Positions 9,801 through 17,788 of a stretch of DNA of 41,135 bases are shown here, piece after piece; the first letter of the stretch is position 1; every line of letters starts with the position of its first letter. Both the position numbers and the translations under genes were made by a program. Source of the stretch: JAKSUT01 sp045616505 (GTDB lineage: Bacteria > Cyanobacteriota > Vampirovibrionia > Gastranaerophilales > Gastranaerophilaceae); contig JAZLGV010000018.1 of assembly GCA_045616505.1 (NCBI GenBank), forward strand, positions 1 to 41,135. The letters run 5' to 3'. Under the pieces are notes generated by a model. The model searched no databases. It had not been told where the DNA came from and saw only the letters and a list, made by a program, of their open reading frames with translations.

Positions 9801-12800
9801 CGCTATATCTGAAAGATTTTAGTTTGTTTTCTTCTTCTTCACTTAACATTGATATTTTTTCGATGTTTTTGTCAGAAAAATCAATCATATTAGAAAGAAC
9901 TATATCTATTGCATTTGCTAATTTTGAAATAATATCATTTGTATAAATTGCACTATCATACTGAAGATTTATCACAATTTCTTGAGTTTGATTTTCTTCA
10001 ATATGTATAGATAATGGGAATTTTGGAGTATCTAAACCTAGTGAGTTTGATTTAACTTCTGTTCCTTCAATTTCGTTATTTGAAATAACACCCAATTGGC
10101 AAGCGTAAACAATTTTTGGCATAAAACCAAAGTTTTTAGAAATTTTTGTGTATGGATATATTTCATTATCAATTACATCTCTGAACATTTTTCCTGTGTC
10201 AGAAATAAAACCTTTTACTGATTTACCGTTTTTAATTTCAATTTTCAAAGGTAATGTTTTTACGAACATTCCGAATGTGTTTTGAAGTTTTGGATTACCT
10301 CTACCATTACTTATAGTTGAAATAAATATATCTTTTGTGTTGGTAAATCTTGAAAGAGCATAACTTGATGCAGATAAAAATAATTGTGCAGCAGTGAAAT
10401 TATTTTTACTGCAAAAATCTTTTACTTTTTTAGTATCAACAGGTTTTATGTATTCAATAAGTTTTGAAGTTTCTTTTTCTTTAACGTCTGATTTTAACTC
10501 TGTTGCTGTGTCAAATTTTTGCAATAAATTATTAAAGAAATTTTCTGCTTCTTGATATTTTTTAGATTTTTCAAGTTGTTTTTCTTGTTTTATAAATTCA
10601 AAATATGACATATCTTCTTTTTCAGCAGATTTGCCATAATAATTATTTATTAATTCATTTACAAAAACGCCTTCTGAAATTCCGTCAAATAAAATGTGAT
10701 GAATATCAAACAAAAGATAAATATTACATTCTGTTTTTACAATTAAACCTTTATATAATGGGAATTTGAATAAATCAAAAGGTTTTGAAAAACTTTTTCT
10801 GAATTCTTGATATTCAGCTTCTTTCATTTCTTTAATATTAATTTTTGAATTTGCATTATTTTTTACAAGCAAGACTTTTTCATCTTCTTGTTTTAAATAC
10901 GAAGTGATAATTTCGTGATTATTTAATGTTTTTTCAAAAGCAAGTTTTAATTTTTCAGTATCGATTTTTTTATTTAATGTTAATTCTAAAGGGATATTAT
11001 ATACGGTAGTTGAAGGGTTTTTTAGTGTTTCATAATAAATTCCCATTTGATTTTGTGAAAGTTCAAATTCATTTTCGTTATCGGTATTATTTTCTTCATT
11101 GTTTTGCGTGTCAGAAATCGGGGTGTTTAGCAAAAATTCTTGTATCATATTTTCAACTTGGAAAATATTACATTCACCAAGTAAAGTGCTGGATTTTATT
11201 TCAAAATTGAATTTTTTGTAAATTGTAGCAGAAAATTTCATTGCAGTAATTGATGTCATACCAGCTTCTACAAAATTTGTCATAACATCAAAATCATTAT
11301 GACCAAGACTTTCTTCTAAAATTTCACTTATTATTTTTTCTAAGAAATTCAATTCTTTTTGCGCTGAATTTGTTTTTTCTTTTTTCACTCTTACAGGTTC
11401 AGGAAGTTTTCTTTTATCTACTTTTCCGTTTACATTGTGAGGAATTTCGTCAATTTGCATTGTGACTTCAGGCACCATATAAGCTGGTAAAGATTTTTTG
11501 ATAAAATCGTTCAATTCTTTAATTTCAATATTTTTATCAGAAACAATATATGCTGCGACGTATTTTCCTCCTGATGGAGAATCTTTTGCAATAACTGTCG
11601 CATCTTTAATGTCTTTGTATTCAAGAATTTTATTTTCGATTTCGGTTAATTCTATTCTAAAACCTCTAATTTTTACTTGAAAATCTTTTCTTCCGATAAT
11701 ATCGATGTTACCATCAATTAAAAATCTGCAAATATCGCCACTTTTGTATAGTTTTTTAAATTCTGTATCATAAGGATTATCTACGAATTTTTCCTTGTTT
11801 AAATCATTTCTGTTTAGGTAACCTTTTCCAACTTGAGCACCTGCAATATAAAGTTCTCCAGAAGCTCCGACTGGAAGTAATCTTTCATATTTATCAACAA
11901 TGTAAGATGTATTGTTGCCGATAGTATGTCCGATTGGAATAAAATTCAAATCTTTTTCTACTAAAAATGCGGTCATAAAGACAGTACATTCGCTAGGTCC
12001 GTATGCGTTATATATATTATAATTAGGTGGTTTTATATTCGGCAATTTTTCACCACCGGCAAAGAATTTTTTCAAATAAGGATTATCAGGAAACATCGTC
12101 ACATATTGTTTCATAAATTGTGTTGCAGTAAAGAGAAAAGTTATTTTGTTTTCTAATAGATATTTATGCAACTCTACAATATTTAATTTCATTTCATCAG
12201 ATGCAACGTGAACTGTTCCACCAGAGATAAATGTTGAAAATACCTCTGACATGTGAGCATCAAATCCAAAACTTGCATAAGCTAAACATCTTGTTTCTTC
12301 AGAAAATTCACCATATTCTTGATAAAAAACCATATAGTTTGTCAAATTTCGGTGCAATAATTCAACACCTTTTGGCATACCTGTCGAACCTGATGTGTAT
12401 AAAAGTACAAACTTATCATCTTTGTTAATTTTTGATAGTTTTATATCTGAATCTGGTAATGACAAAATGTTTTCGATTAATAATTTTTCGCCATTATATG
12501 TAATTGTGTTTTCTAAATCAGCAGAAGTTATTAGAATTTTTGCTTCCGAATCTTCTATCATAAAATTCAATCTGTCTATAGGATTTTTAGAATCTAATGG
12601 TTGATATGCAGCACCTGATTTTAAAACACCGATTTCAGAAATTTGCATAAATTCACTTCTGTTTATATAAATTCCAACGTAATTATTTGGTTTTACACCT
12701 TTTGAAATTAAATATTTTGCAAGCCTATCTGTAATTTCATCAAGCTGTTTATATGTATATTTATTTTGTTGATAAACCAAGGCGATATTATCAGGAGTTT

Positions 12801-15792
12801 TTTCAACTTGTGTTTTGAATAAATCTACAAAAGTTTTAGATTCATCTATAATTTTTCTTTGTTTGCTGAAAGATTTGATTAAATTAATATCGTCAGCGTT
12901 TACAAGTTCAATATCTTTTAATGTGTCTTTATGCAAAAATTCTTTCAATACTTGGTTATAGAAGTTCAAGAAACTTTTAATATAATTTTTTGTATAAAGT
13001 TTGTTGTTGTATTTCAAATTAATTTTGTATTTGTTTTGAGATTTGAAAACCATTGCACTAAAATTTGAAATCAAATCTTTGTTTTCAAGTTCTTCTAATT
13101 CAATAATTTCATTATTTAATTCAAAGCCGTTTAGCATATCTGATTGATAAACGAACATCAAATCAGGATTTATGCCTGTATTACTTACAAAATCCATATA
13201 AGTAAAATCAGAATTATCTATCGTTTCGTAAAAATCTGATTGTACTTCTTTTAAAAATTCTTTTATTTTTACTGTTTCATCAATTTTATAAACAAGAGGT
13301 AATGTTCTAACTAACATTCCAACTGTGTTCTTGAATTTTTTGTTAAATCTTCCATTGTTTACAGAGCGGAAAGTTATTTCTTCTTCGTTTAAAAATTTTG
13401 AAATACAATAAGCAAAAGCGCCCATAAAGAAAGTGTTTTCTGTAAGTCCATTTTTATTTAAAAATTCAGAAATATTGCTTGAAGAAATTTCATCATCAAA
13501 ATTTAAACTATATTCAACATCTTCGCTGATTAATGAGTTTTTATAAACATCTGACGGTAAACTTTGAGTAAGTTCTTTATCTAAAAATTTGCGTTCAAAA
13601 AATTCTTTTGATTGTTCATATTTCTGACTTGATTTCAATTCTTTTTCATAAATATTCAAATCAAATGAAGTTATTTCTTCTTTTTCTACCTCTATTTCAA
13701 GCAAACTATTTTTAATGTCATTAAGCATTACAGAAACAGAAGTTCCATCAGTTACGATATGGTGAATGTCTGAAAGAAGATAAATTTTATTTTCTGTTTC
13801 ACAAATTTCAAATCTGTATAAATCATCTTTTTCTAAATCAAATGGTTTTACAAAATTTCTTTTTTTATCTACAATTTCTGCTTCGTTTATTTTTGAAATA
13901 ACTACTTCTACTGACTTTTCATCATTTCTTAGTTTTTTGATTTCACCATTTTTGTTTATGAAATTTGATTTTAAAGCGCTATGATTATTTACAAAATTTA
14001 TAACGGCATTTTTTAATGCTTCAAGTTCTACAACTCCTTTTTTGAAAACAAAACAACAAGGAATATTGTAAGCTGTTTTAGTTTTGTCTTGCTGCCATTC
14101 TAAATAAACACCTTTTTCGCTATCTGTTAATTCGTATTCTGTTTGGATTTCATAGTGTTTTATTTCGGTTTCTGTTTTTTTATTTTTGGTTAATTCAGCA
14201 ATATTTTTAACAGTTCTTACATTCATAATATCGGCTGGAGACAAATTTAAGTCTGCTTTTTCTAATAGCATAATTGTTTTTATTGAATCTCCGCCTAACA
14301 TAAAAAAGTCATCATTTAATCCGATATTTTCAATGTTTAAAACTTCTTCAAAAGCTTTTGCAATTCTTATTTCTTCATCGCTTTGAGGTGCAACATAATC
14401 TGTTTTATATTGTTCCAAACTAGGTGGTATAAGTGATTTTCTGTTGATTTTCCCATTTTGATTTAATGCAAAATCTTCAACTTGACTGAAAAATGCAGGT
14501 ATCATATAAGATGGAAGTTTTTTAAATAAATATAATTTCAAATCTTCTATATTTATTTGTTCATTTGCTTTTATGTAGCAACACAAATAGTTTTGTCCAT
14601 ATTCGTTTTCAAAAGCTTTTACAACGACTGTATCAATGATGTTAGCATAATTCTTTGTGGCAATTTCAATTTCGCTTGGTTCAACTCTTTGACCATTAAT
14701 TTTTACCATCCAGTCATTTCTGTTTAAATAAACAAAGTTTCCGTTTTCGTCTTTTTTTGCAATATCATTTGTTTTGAAATATGTTTTACCATTTATTGTA
14801 ATTAATTTTTGATTTGTTTCTTCTGCATTATTCAAATATTTTTCAAAAATAGCTCCTGAAACACAAATTTCGCCTTCTTCTTTTACTTCGTTATTATTTT
14901 CATCTACCAAAATAACATCTTTGTTTGCTAAAGGTTTTCCTATTGGAGTGTTATCATATTTTTTATCAATTTCAAAAGCAGTTGCAAAAAGTGATTCGCT
15001 TGAGCCATAAGCGTTATATAGTTTGTAATCCCCTGTGCTTGTTAAATTTACAACTTTTTCAGATGCTACAAAAACCATTTCTAAATCTGATTTTTCAAGA
15101 GTAAAAAGCTTGAATAATTGCGGTGGCATAAGCGTATGCGAGATTTTGTTTTGTAAAATATAATCTTGAATTTTATAAATATCTTTTCTATTTTTGTTGT
15201 TTAAAATATGCAAACTTCCGCCACTTACAAGAGTCGAAAGATTTAAAAACAAATGAGCAACAAAAGAAAATGGCAAAAGATATAAATATTTGATACTTGA
15301 TTTTATGTCAAAAGATTGAATTGTTGATTGAATAGAAGCCTCTATTGAACTTATTGGGATTTGCAAACCTTTTGGAGTTCCTGTAGAACCTGATGTGTAA
15401 ATAACGCAACCACCTTGATTTTTAAATTCTATATCTGCTTCGTTTTCTAAATCTATATCACGCAAAAAATTTTCATCAATAACAAGTTTTGCGCTACAAT
15501 CTTTTTTTATAAATTCTAATCTTTCAGAATAATTACTTGTTTCTAAAGGAATATAGTAAGCTCCAATTTTTAGCGAAGCCAAAATTGAAACCATTAAATT
15601 TATGTTTCGTGGAAGAAAAATGACAACATAATCATTTTCTTTAATCCCTTTTTTAATCAATTTATTTGCAAGTTTTGATACTTTAATATTTAAATCTTTA
15701 TATGAAATTTTTTCATTTTCTAAAACTATTGCATCTTCATTGCTTTTATTTAAAAAAATATTTAATAATTTATTTTCAACAACTTGAGGCAT
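6865..15792 (-). CDS. Three-module NRPS with terminal thioester reductase (A-T-C-A-T-C-A-T-R)
   Basis: About 2975 residues. Domains: A1 (8-458), T1 (468-538, LGGDS Ser503), C1 (548-965, HHIVTDG 677-683), A2 (985-1465), T2 (1478-1556, AGMTS Ser1514), C2 (1573-1985, HHILFDG 1698-1704), A3 (2005-2488), T3 (2500-2570, GGSS Ser2535) and R (2608-2975, GVTGFLG 2617-2623, YVISK 2773-2777). All three A domains have the YTSGSTG ATP loop. By alignment with GrsA, A2 and A3 keep the Asp that binds the alpha-amine (1178, 2198), while A1 has Val178. Approximate specificity residues are V-A-F-L-F-A-A-F-A-K (A1), D-A-S-F-F-G-A-V-F-K (A2) and D-M-K-N-M-G-T-V-S-K (A3). The expected product is an N-acyl dipeptide released as an aldehyde. 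Start: AAGGAG lies 5 bases before the ATG at 15792; the GTG at 15798 overlaps that Shine-Dalgarno, so I reject it. First gene of the six-gene operon. Confidence 0.95.
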   Translation of the reverse strand: MPQVVENKLLNIFLNKSNEDAIVLENEKISYKDLNIKVSKLANKLIKKGIKENDYVVIFLPRNINLMVSILASLKIGAYYIPLETSNYSERLEFIKKDCSAKLVIDENFLRDIDLENEADIEFKNQGGCVIYTSGSTGTPKGLQIPISSIEASIQSTIQSFDIKSSIKYLYLLPFSFVAHLFLNLSTLVSGGSLHILNNKNRKDIYKIQDYILQNKISHTLMPPQLFKLFTLEKSDLEMVFVASEKVVNLTSTGDYKLYNAYGSSESLFATAFEIDKKYDNTPIGKPLANKDVILVDENNNEVKEEGEICVSGAIFEKYLNNAEETNQKLITINGKTYFKTNDIAKKDENGNFVYLNRNDWMVKINGQRVEPSEIEIATKNYANIIDTVVVKAFENEYGQNYLCCYIKANEQINIEDLKLYLFKKLPSYMIPAFFSQVEDFALNQNGKINRKSLIPPSLEQYKTDYVAPQSDEEIRIAKAFEEVLNIENIGLNDDFFMLGGDSIKTIMLLEKADLNLSPADIMNVRTVKNIAELTKNKKTETEIKHYEIQTEYELTDSEKGVYLEWQQDKTKTAYNIPCCFVFKKGVVELEALKNAVINFVNNHSALKSNFINKNGEIKKLRNDEKSVEVVISKINEAEIVDKKRNFVKPFDLEKDDLYRFEICETENKIYLLSDIHHIVTDGTSVSVMLNDIKNSLLEIEVEKEEITSFDLNIYEKELKSSQKYEQSKEFFERKFLDKELTQSLPSDVYKNSLISEDVEYSLNFDDEISSSNISEFLNKNGLTENTFFMGAFAYCISKFLNEEEITFRSVNNGRFNKKFKNTVGMLVRTLPLVYKIDETVKIKEFLKEVQSDFYETIDNSDFTYMDFVSNTGINPDLMFVYQSDMLNGFELNNEIIELEELENKDLISNFSAMVFKSQNKYKINLKYNNKLYTKNYIKSFLNFYNQVLKEFLHKDTLKDIELVNADDINLIKSFSKQRKIIDESKTFVDLFKTQVEKTPDNIALVYQQNKYTYKQLDEITDRLAKYLISKGVKPNNYVGIYINRSEFMQISEIGVLKSGAAYQPLDSKNPIDRLNFMIEDSEAKILITSADLENTITYNGEKLLIENILSLPDSDIKLSKINKDDKFVLLYTSGSTGMPKGVELLHRNLTNYMVFYQEYGEFSEETRCLAYASFGFDAHMSEVFSTFISGGTVHVASDEMKLNIVELHKYLLENKITFLFTATQFMKQYVTMFPDNPYLKKFFAGGEKLPNIKPPNYNIYNAYGPSECTVFMTAFLVEKDLNFIPIGHTIGNNTSYIVDKYERLLPVGASGELYIAGAQVGKGYLNRNDLNKEKFVDNPYDTEFKKLYKSGDICRFLIDGNIDIIGRKDFQVKIRGFRIELTEIENKILEYKDIKDATVIAKDSPSGGKYVAAYIVSDKNIEIKELNDFIKKSLPAYMVPEVTMQIDEIPHNVNGKVDKRKLPEPVRVKKEKTNSAQKELNFLEKIISEILEESLGHNDFDVMTNFVEAGMTSITAMKFSATIYKKFNFEIKSSTLLGECNIFQVENMIQEFLLNTPISDTQNNEENNTDNENEFELSQNQMGIYYETLKNPSTTVYNIPLELTLNKKIDTEKLKLAFEKTLNNHEIITSYLKQEDEKVLLVKNNANSKINIKEMKEAEYQEFRKSFSKPFDLFKFPLYKGLIVKTECNIYLLFDIHHILFDGISEGVFVNELINNYYGKSAEKEDMSYFEFIKQEKQLEKSKKYQEAENFFNNLLQKFDTATELKSDVKEKETSKLIEYIKPVDTKKVKDFCSKNNFTAAQLFLSASSYALSRFTNTKDIFISTISNGRGNPKLQNTFGMFVKTLPLKIEIKNGKSVKGFISDTGKMFRDVIDNEIYPYTKISKNFGFMPKIVYACQLGVISNNEIEGTEVKSNSLGLDTPKFPLSIHIEENQTQEIVINLQYDSAIYTNDIISKLANAIDIVLSNMIDFSDKNIEKISMLSEEEENKLKSFRYSAKKELEIDLFHKLFEKSVDTTPDKTALIATDGEYTYKELDKYSNIIANSLIEKGVKIEDKIAILLPRTSNIFKSIFGVLKSGAAYIPCDIEYPQERIEQILEDSDAKYIITNKSHLSLYEKALDIEELLNSNNDKRPNVNVKPNNLAYMIYTSGSTGKPKGVMIEHKGICNYVNPHKENRHVNALVEDAEIMLSITTISFDMALKEVATSLCNSKTLVFANEEETKNIIELTKLFKRTHADAFNSTPSRMQQFLEWEDFAQNLKNCKVIMCGAENYPINLYKKLKSLTNARLFNTYGPTEITVSSNCLELTSGVEQVTIGKPLLNYEEFIVDSDGNELPIGVVGELYISGYGVARGYKNLEEQTKEKFIDFNGKRVYKSGDFAKWADNGEVVILGRMDNQVKLRGLRIELDEIQKAVYDFKGIKNSIVVVKKINNVENLCAYFEAEEKIDIDTLKDNLQSKLPAYMIPAAFMQMDKLPTTRNGKVDKKNLPDIIVEKEVKTSDYTNKTEQDFCEIFAKILNLDVVSINDSFFDIGGSSLIATRVIIEAKKLDYNITYGDVFAEKTPKNLAKLFNNEISIENEAEFSNYDYSKINEILAQNTIENFVNKEKQELGDVVITGVTGFLGIHTLVEFIKNETGKVYCLIRKGEFEKPEDRLKALLFYYFDNDFEEQFKDRLIVINADITNKDSFKEFDKYNINTFINCAANVKHFSEKNDIEEVNYYGVLNIIDYCTKRNINLIQVSTMSIGGFNTDNKSSTTSLKENMLFFNQYLSGKYVISKFKAERAVLEAITKGLNAKIMRVGNLSARDTDGEFQINYNTNSFVGRLKAFKVIKKFPYSLINMNAEFSPIDGVAKAILLLAKAPKECCVFHPFNNHGIFMGDIIATMQDRGMKIDFAEQNNFENAVKIAQENKENSTILSSLIAYQNMGHGKLILPIQKSNELTIQALFRMGFKWSIPSTSYMNRFFDALEGFGFFED

Positions 15793-15857
15793 TACCACTC
15801 CTTAAAGTTATATTTTTTTTCATATATTTCTTAATTCCTTTATTTGAAAATTTTATA

Positions 15858-16490
15858 TTACATTTTTAATCTTCTTGTTTGTATGTATTCTGTATCCTTG
15901 TTAAAATCGTCTGGTGTTTTATAAGGATTACTGTTTTCAAAGTTTGGACGAAGAATAAATCTAACGTGTTTTGTGCTTCTTTGCGTTTTTTCAGGGAATG
16001 TTAAAATATCTGTATGTTGGTAAGATTTTAATATTCTGATTATAGATGTTTGAAAAGCTTCTTGAAAATCAGGTGGGTCTACGCCTAAATAGCAATTGAT
16101 TATTTCTCGATTTTTGGTTACGTCAAATTCTAAATGTGCACGGAATGTTGGCGGAACTTGACCTTCGTCATTAACATCTTTTATAAAACGATTAAAAAGA
16201 TTGCTTTTCCAAATGTTCCAATAAACTTCTTCTGTTTGTGAAATATATTCAGGTTCTTTTGGTTGTATAGGTTGTATAGGTTGTGTATATTGTTCCGCAG
16301 ACGGTATTGATATTGGTTTTATTTCTTCATTATCTTCGTCTTCAGAAGGATTTTCGGTTTTATTTTTATCTAAAGTGACTGCTCTTTTAGTAATAACGGT
16401 GTTTCTAGATAACTGATAAAAAGAAAATAGTCCACTTGTAAAAAGAATCAATATAATTATTATTAATGTTGTTTTTTTATTCTTTTTCAT
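15858..16490 (-). CDS. TonB-like energy-transducing protein
   Basis: 210 residues with the layout of a TonB family protein. A short basic N-terminus leads into one transmembrane anchor (about 8-25), then an acidic and proline-containing linker with QPIQPIQP (about 70-80), then a C-terminal domain (about 88-182) whose pattern resembles TonB_C/TolA_C (YWNIWKSN start, then a cysteine-containing strand and RILKSY helix). TonB proteins couple the proton-motive force to outer-membrane receptors; a TonB-dependent receptor is encoded at 37961-40021. AAGGA lies 7 bases before ATG. The gene sits 18 bp after metY and 59 bp before the NRPS gene. No exbB or exbD is in the window. The C-terminal domain is divergent, so the assignment is moderate. 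Confidence 0.6.
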   Translation of the reverse strand: MKKNKKTTLIIIILILFTSGLFSFYQLSRNTVITKRAVTLDKNKTENPSEDEDNEEIKPISIPSAEQYTQPIQPIQPKEPEYISQTEEVYWNIWKSNLFNRFIKDVNDEGQVPPTFRAHLEFDVTKNREIINCYLGVDPPDFQEAFQTSIIRILKSYQHTDILTFPEKTQRSTKHVRFILRPNFENSNPYKTPDDFNKDTEYIQTRRLKM

Positions 16491-16508
16491 TCATTTTCCT
16501 TAAAGAGA

Positions 16509-17771
16509 TTATATAGCTTTAAATGCTGTTTCAATATCATTGATGATGTCTTCGATGTTTTCTAAACCAACAGACAATCTTATCATTCCTGCATTTATTC
16601 CTGCGGCTTTTAACTGTTCGTCTGTTAATTGTCTATGTGTTTCACTTGCAGGGTGCAAAACACAAGTTCTAATATCTGCAACGTGTACTTCATTTGAAGC
16701 CAGTTTTAATGAGTTCATAAATTTCATTGCAGCTTCTTTTCCACCTTTTATAACAAAAGAAATAACACCGCTACATCCTTTCAAATATTTTTGTGCTAAT
16801 TTGTAACTTTCGTCATTTTCTAATGCTGGATATGTTATACTTTCAATTTTGTCACTTTTTTCTAAATATTTTGCAACTGTTAATGCATTTTCGCAATACT
16901 GTTTCATTCTAACTGCCAATGTTTCAAGTCCAAGATTTAGTAAAAAAGCAGAATGTGCAGCAGGATACATTCCAAAATCTCTCATTAGCTGCATTCTTGC
17001 TTTTATTATATAGGCAGCTTTGCCGTAAGTTTTTGTGTATGAAATACCGTGATAAGATTCGTCTGGCTCAACAAAATCAGGGAATTTTCCATTTGTCCAA
17101 TCAAAATTTCCACTATCCACAATAACTCCACCAACTTGAACAGCGTGTCCATCCATATATTTTGTTGTTGAATGGATAACAATATCTGCACCATACTCAA
17201 AAGGTTTGCATAAAATAGGTGTTGCAAAAGTGTTATCTACAATCAATGGAACATTATTTTTATGTGCTAATTTAGCAAATCTTTCTATGTCTAATACTGT
17301 CAAAGCTGGGTTTGCAATAGTTTCCCCAAAAACTGCTTTTGTATTTGGTTTAAATGATGCTTCTATTTCTTCATCTGTAGAATTTTTATCAACAAAAATA
17401 CATTCAATACCAAGTTTCTTTAATGTAAAAGCAAAAAGATTTAGTGTTCCGCCGTAAATTTCGCTTGTACTGATTATGCTATCGCCAGCACTACAAATAT
17501 TTAGGATAGAAAGTAAAGACGCCGCTTGTCCAGATGTTGTACACATAGCACCGATACCACCTTCAAGTTCTGCAATTTTATCTTCGACAGCCATAACTGT
17601 TGGATTTGCAAAACGTGAATATATTAATGATTTTGTTGGGTCATCAAAAACTGCTGCGACTTCTTCTGTTGAGTCATAGACGTATGTCGTACTTTGTACT
17701 ATTGGAACAACTCTTGGTTCTGCATTTTTTGGTGTGTATCCTGAGTGCAAACATTTAGTTTCGTCTTTCAT
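16509..17771 (-). CDS. metY: O-acetylhomoserine sulfhydrylase (PLP-dependent Cys/Met metabolism family)
   Basis: 420 residues, normal for MetY. The enzyme makes homocysteine from O-acetylhomoserine and sulfide in the cytoplasm using pyridoxal phosphate. Visible features include the YSRFANPT segment (51-58), TTSGQAA (78-84), VDNTFATP (178-185) and the PLP-binding Lys204 in HSTTKYMDGH. An NFDW stretch followed by YHG in the middle of the protein is typical of MetY rather than cystathionine gamma-synthase. A methionine gamma-lyase activity cannot be excluded. GGGAG precedes ATG by six bases. The gene starts 17 bp after the porin gene and ends 18 bp before the TonB-like gene, so the three probably share a transcript. 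Confidence 0.88.
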   Translation of the reverse strand: MKDETKCLHSGYTPKNAEPRVVPIVQSTTYVYDSTEEVAAVFDDPTKSLIYSRFANPTVMAVEDKIAELEGGIGAMCTTSGQAASLLSILNICSAGDSIISTSEIYGGTLNLFAFTLKKLGIECIFVDKNSTDEEIEASFKPNTKAVFGETIANPALTVLDIERFAKLAHKNNVPLIVDNTFATPILCKPFEYGADIVIHSTTKYMDGHAVQVGGVIVDSGNFDWTNGKFPDFVEPDESYHGISYTKTYGKAAYIIKARMQLMRDFGMYPAAHSAFLLNLGLETLAVRMKQYCENALTVAKYLEKSDKIESITYPALENDESYKLAQKYLKGCSGVISFVIKGGKEAAMKFMNSLKLASNEVHVADIRTCVLHPASETHRQLTDEQLKAAGINAGMIRLSVGLENIEDIINDIETAFKAI

Positions 17772-17788
17772 CTTTATCTCCCGTGTTG

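Noticed and set aside
15793..15798. GTG start two codons upstream for the NRPS
   Set aside because: The GTG overlaps the AAGGAG ribosome site; the ATG at 15792 is spaced correctly.
15801..15823. Short upstream reading frame overlapping the NRPS start
   Set aside because: A 15-codon frame exists, but its ribosome site is badly spaced and it is likely to be chance.
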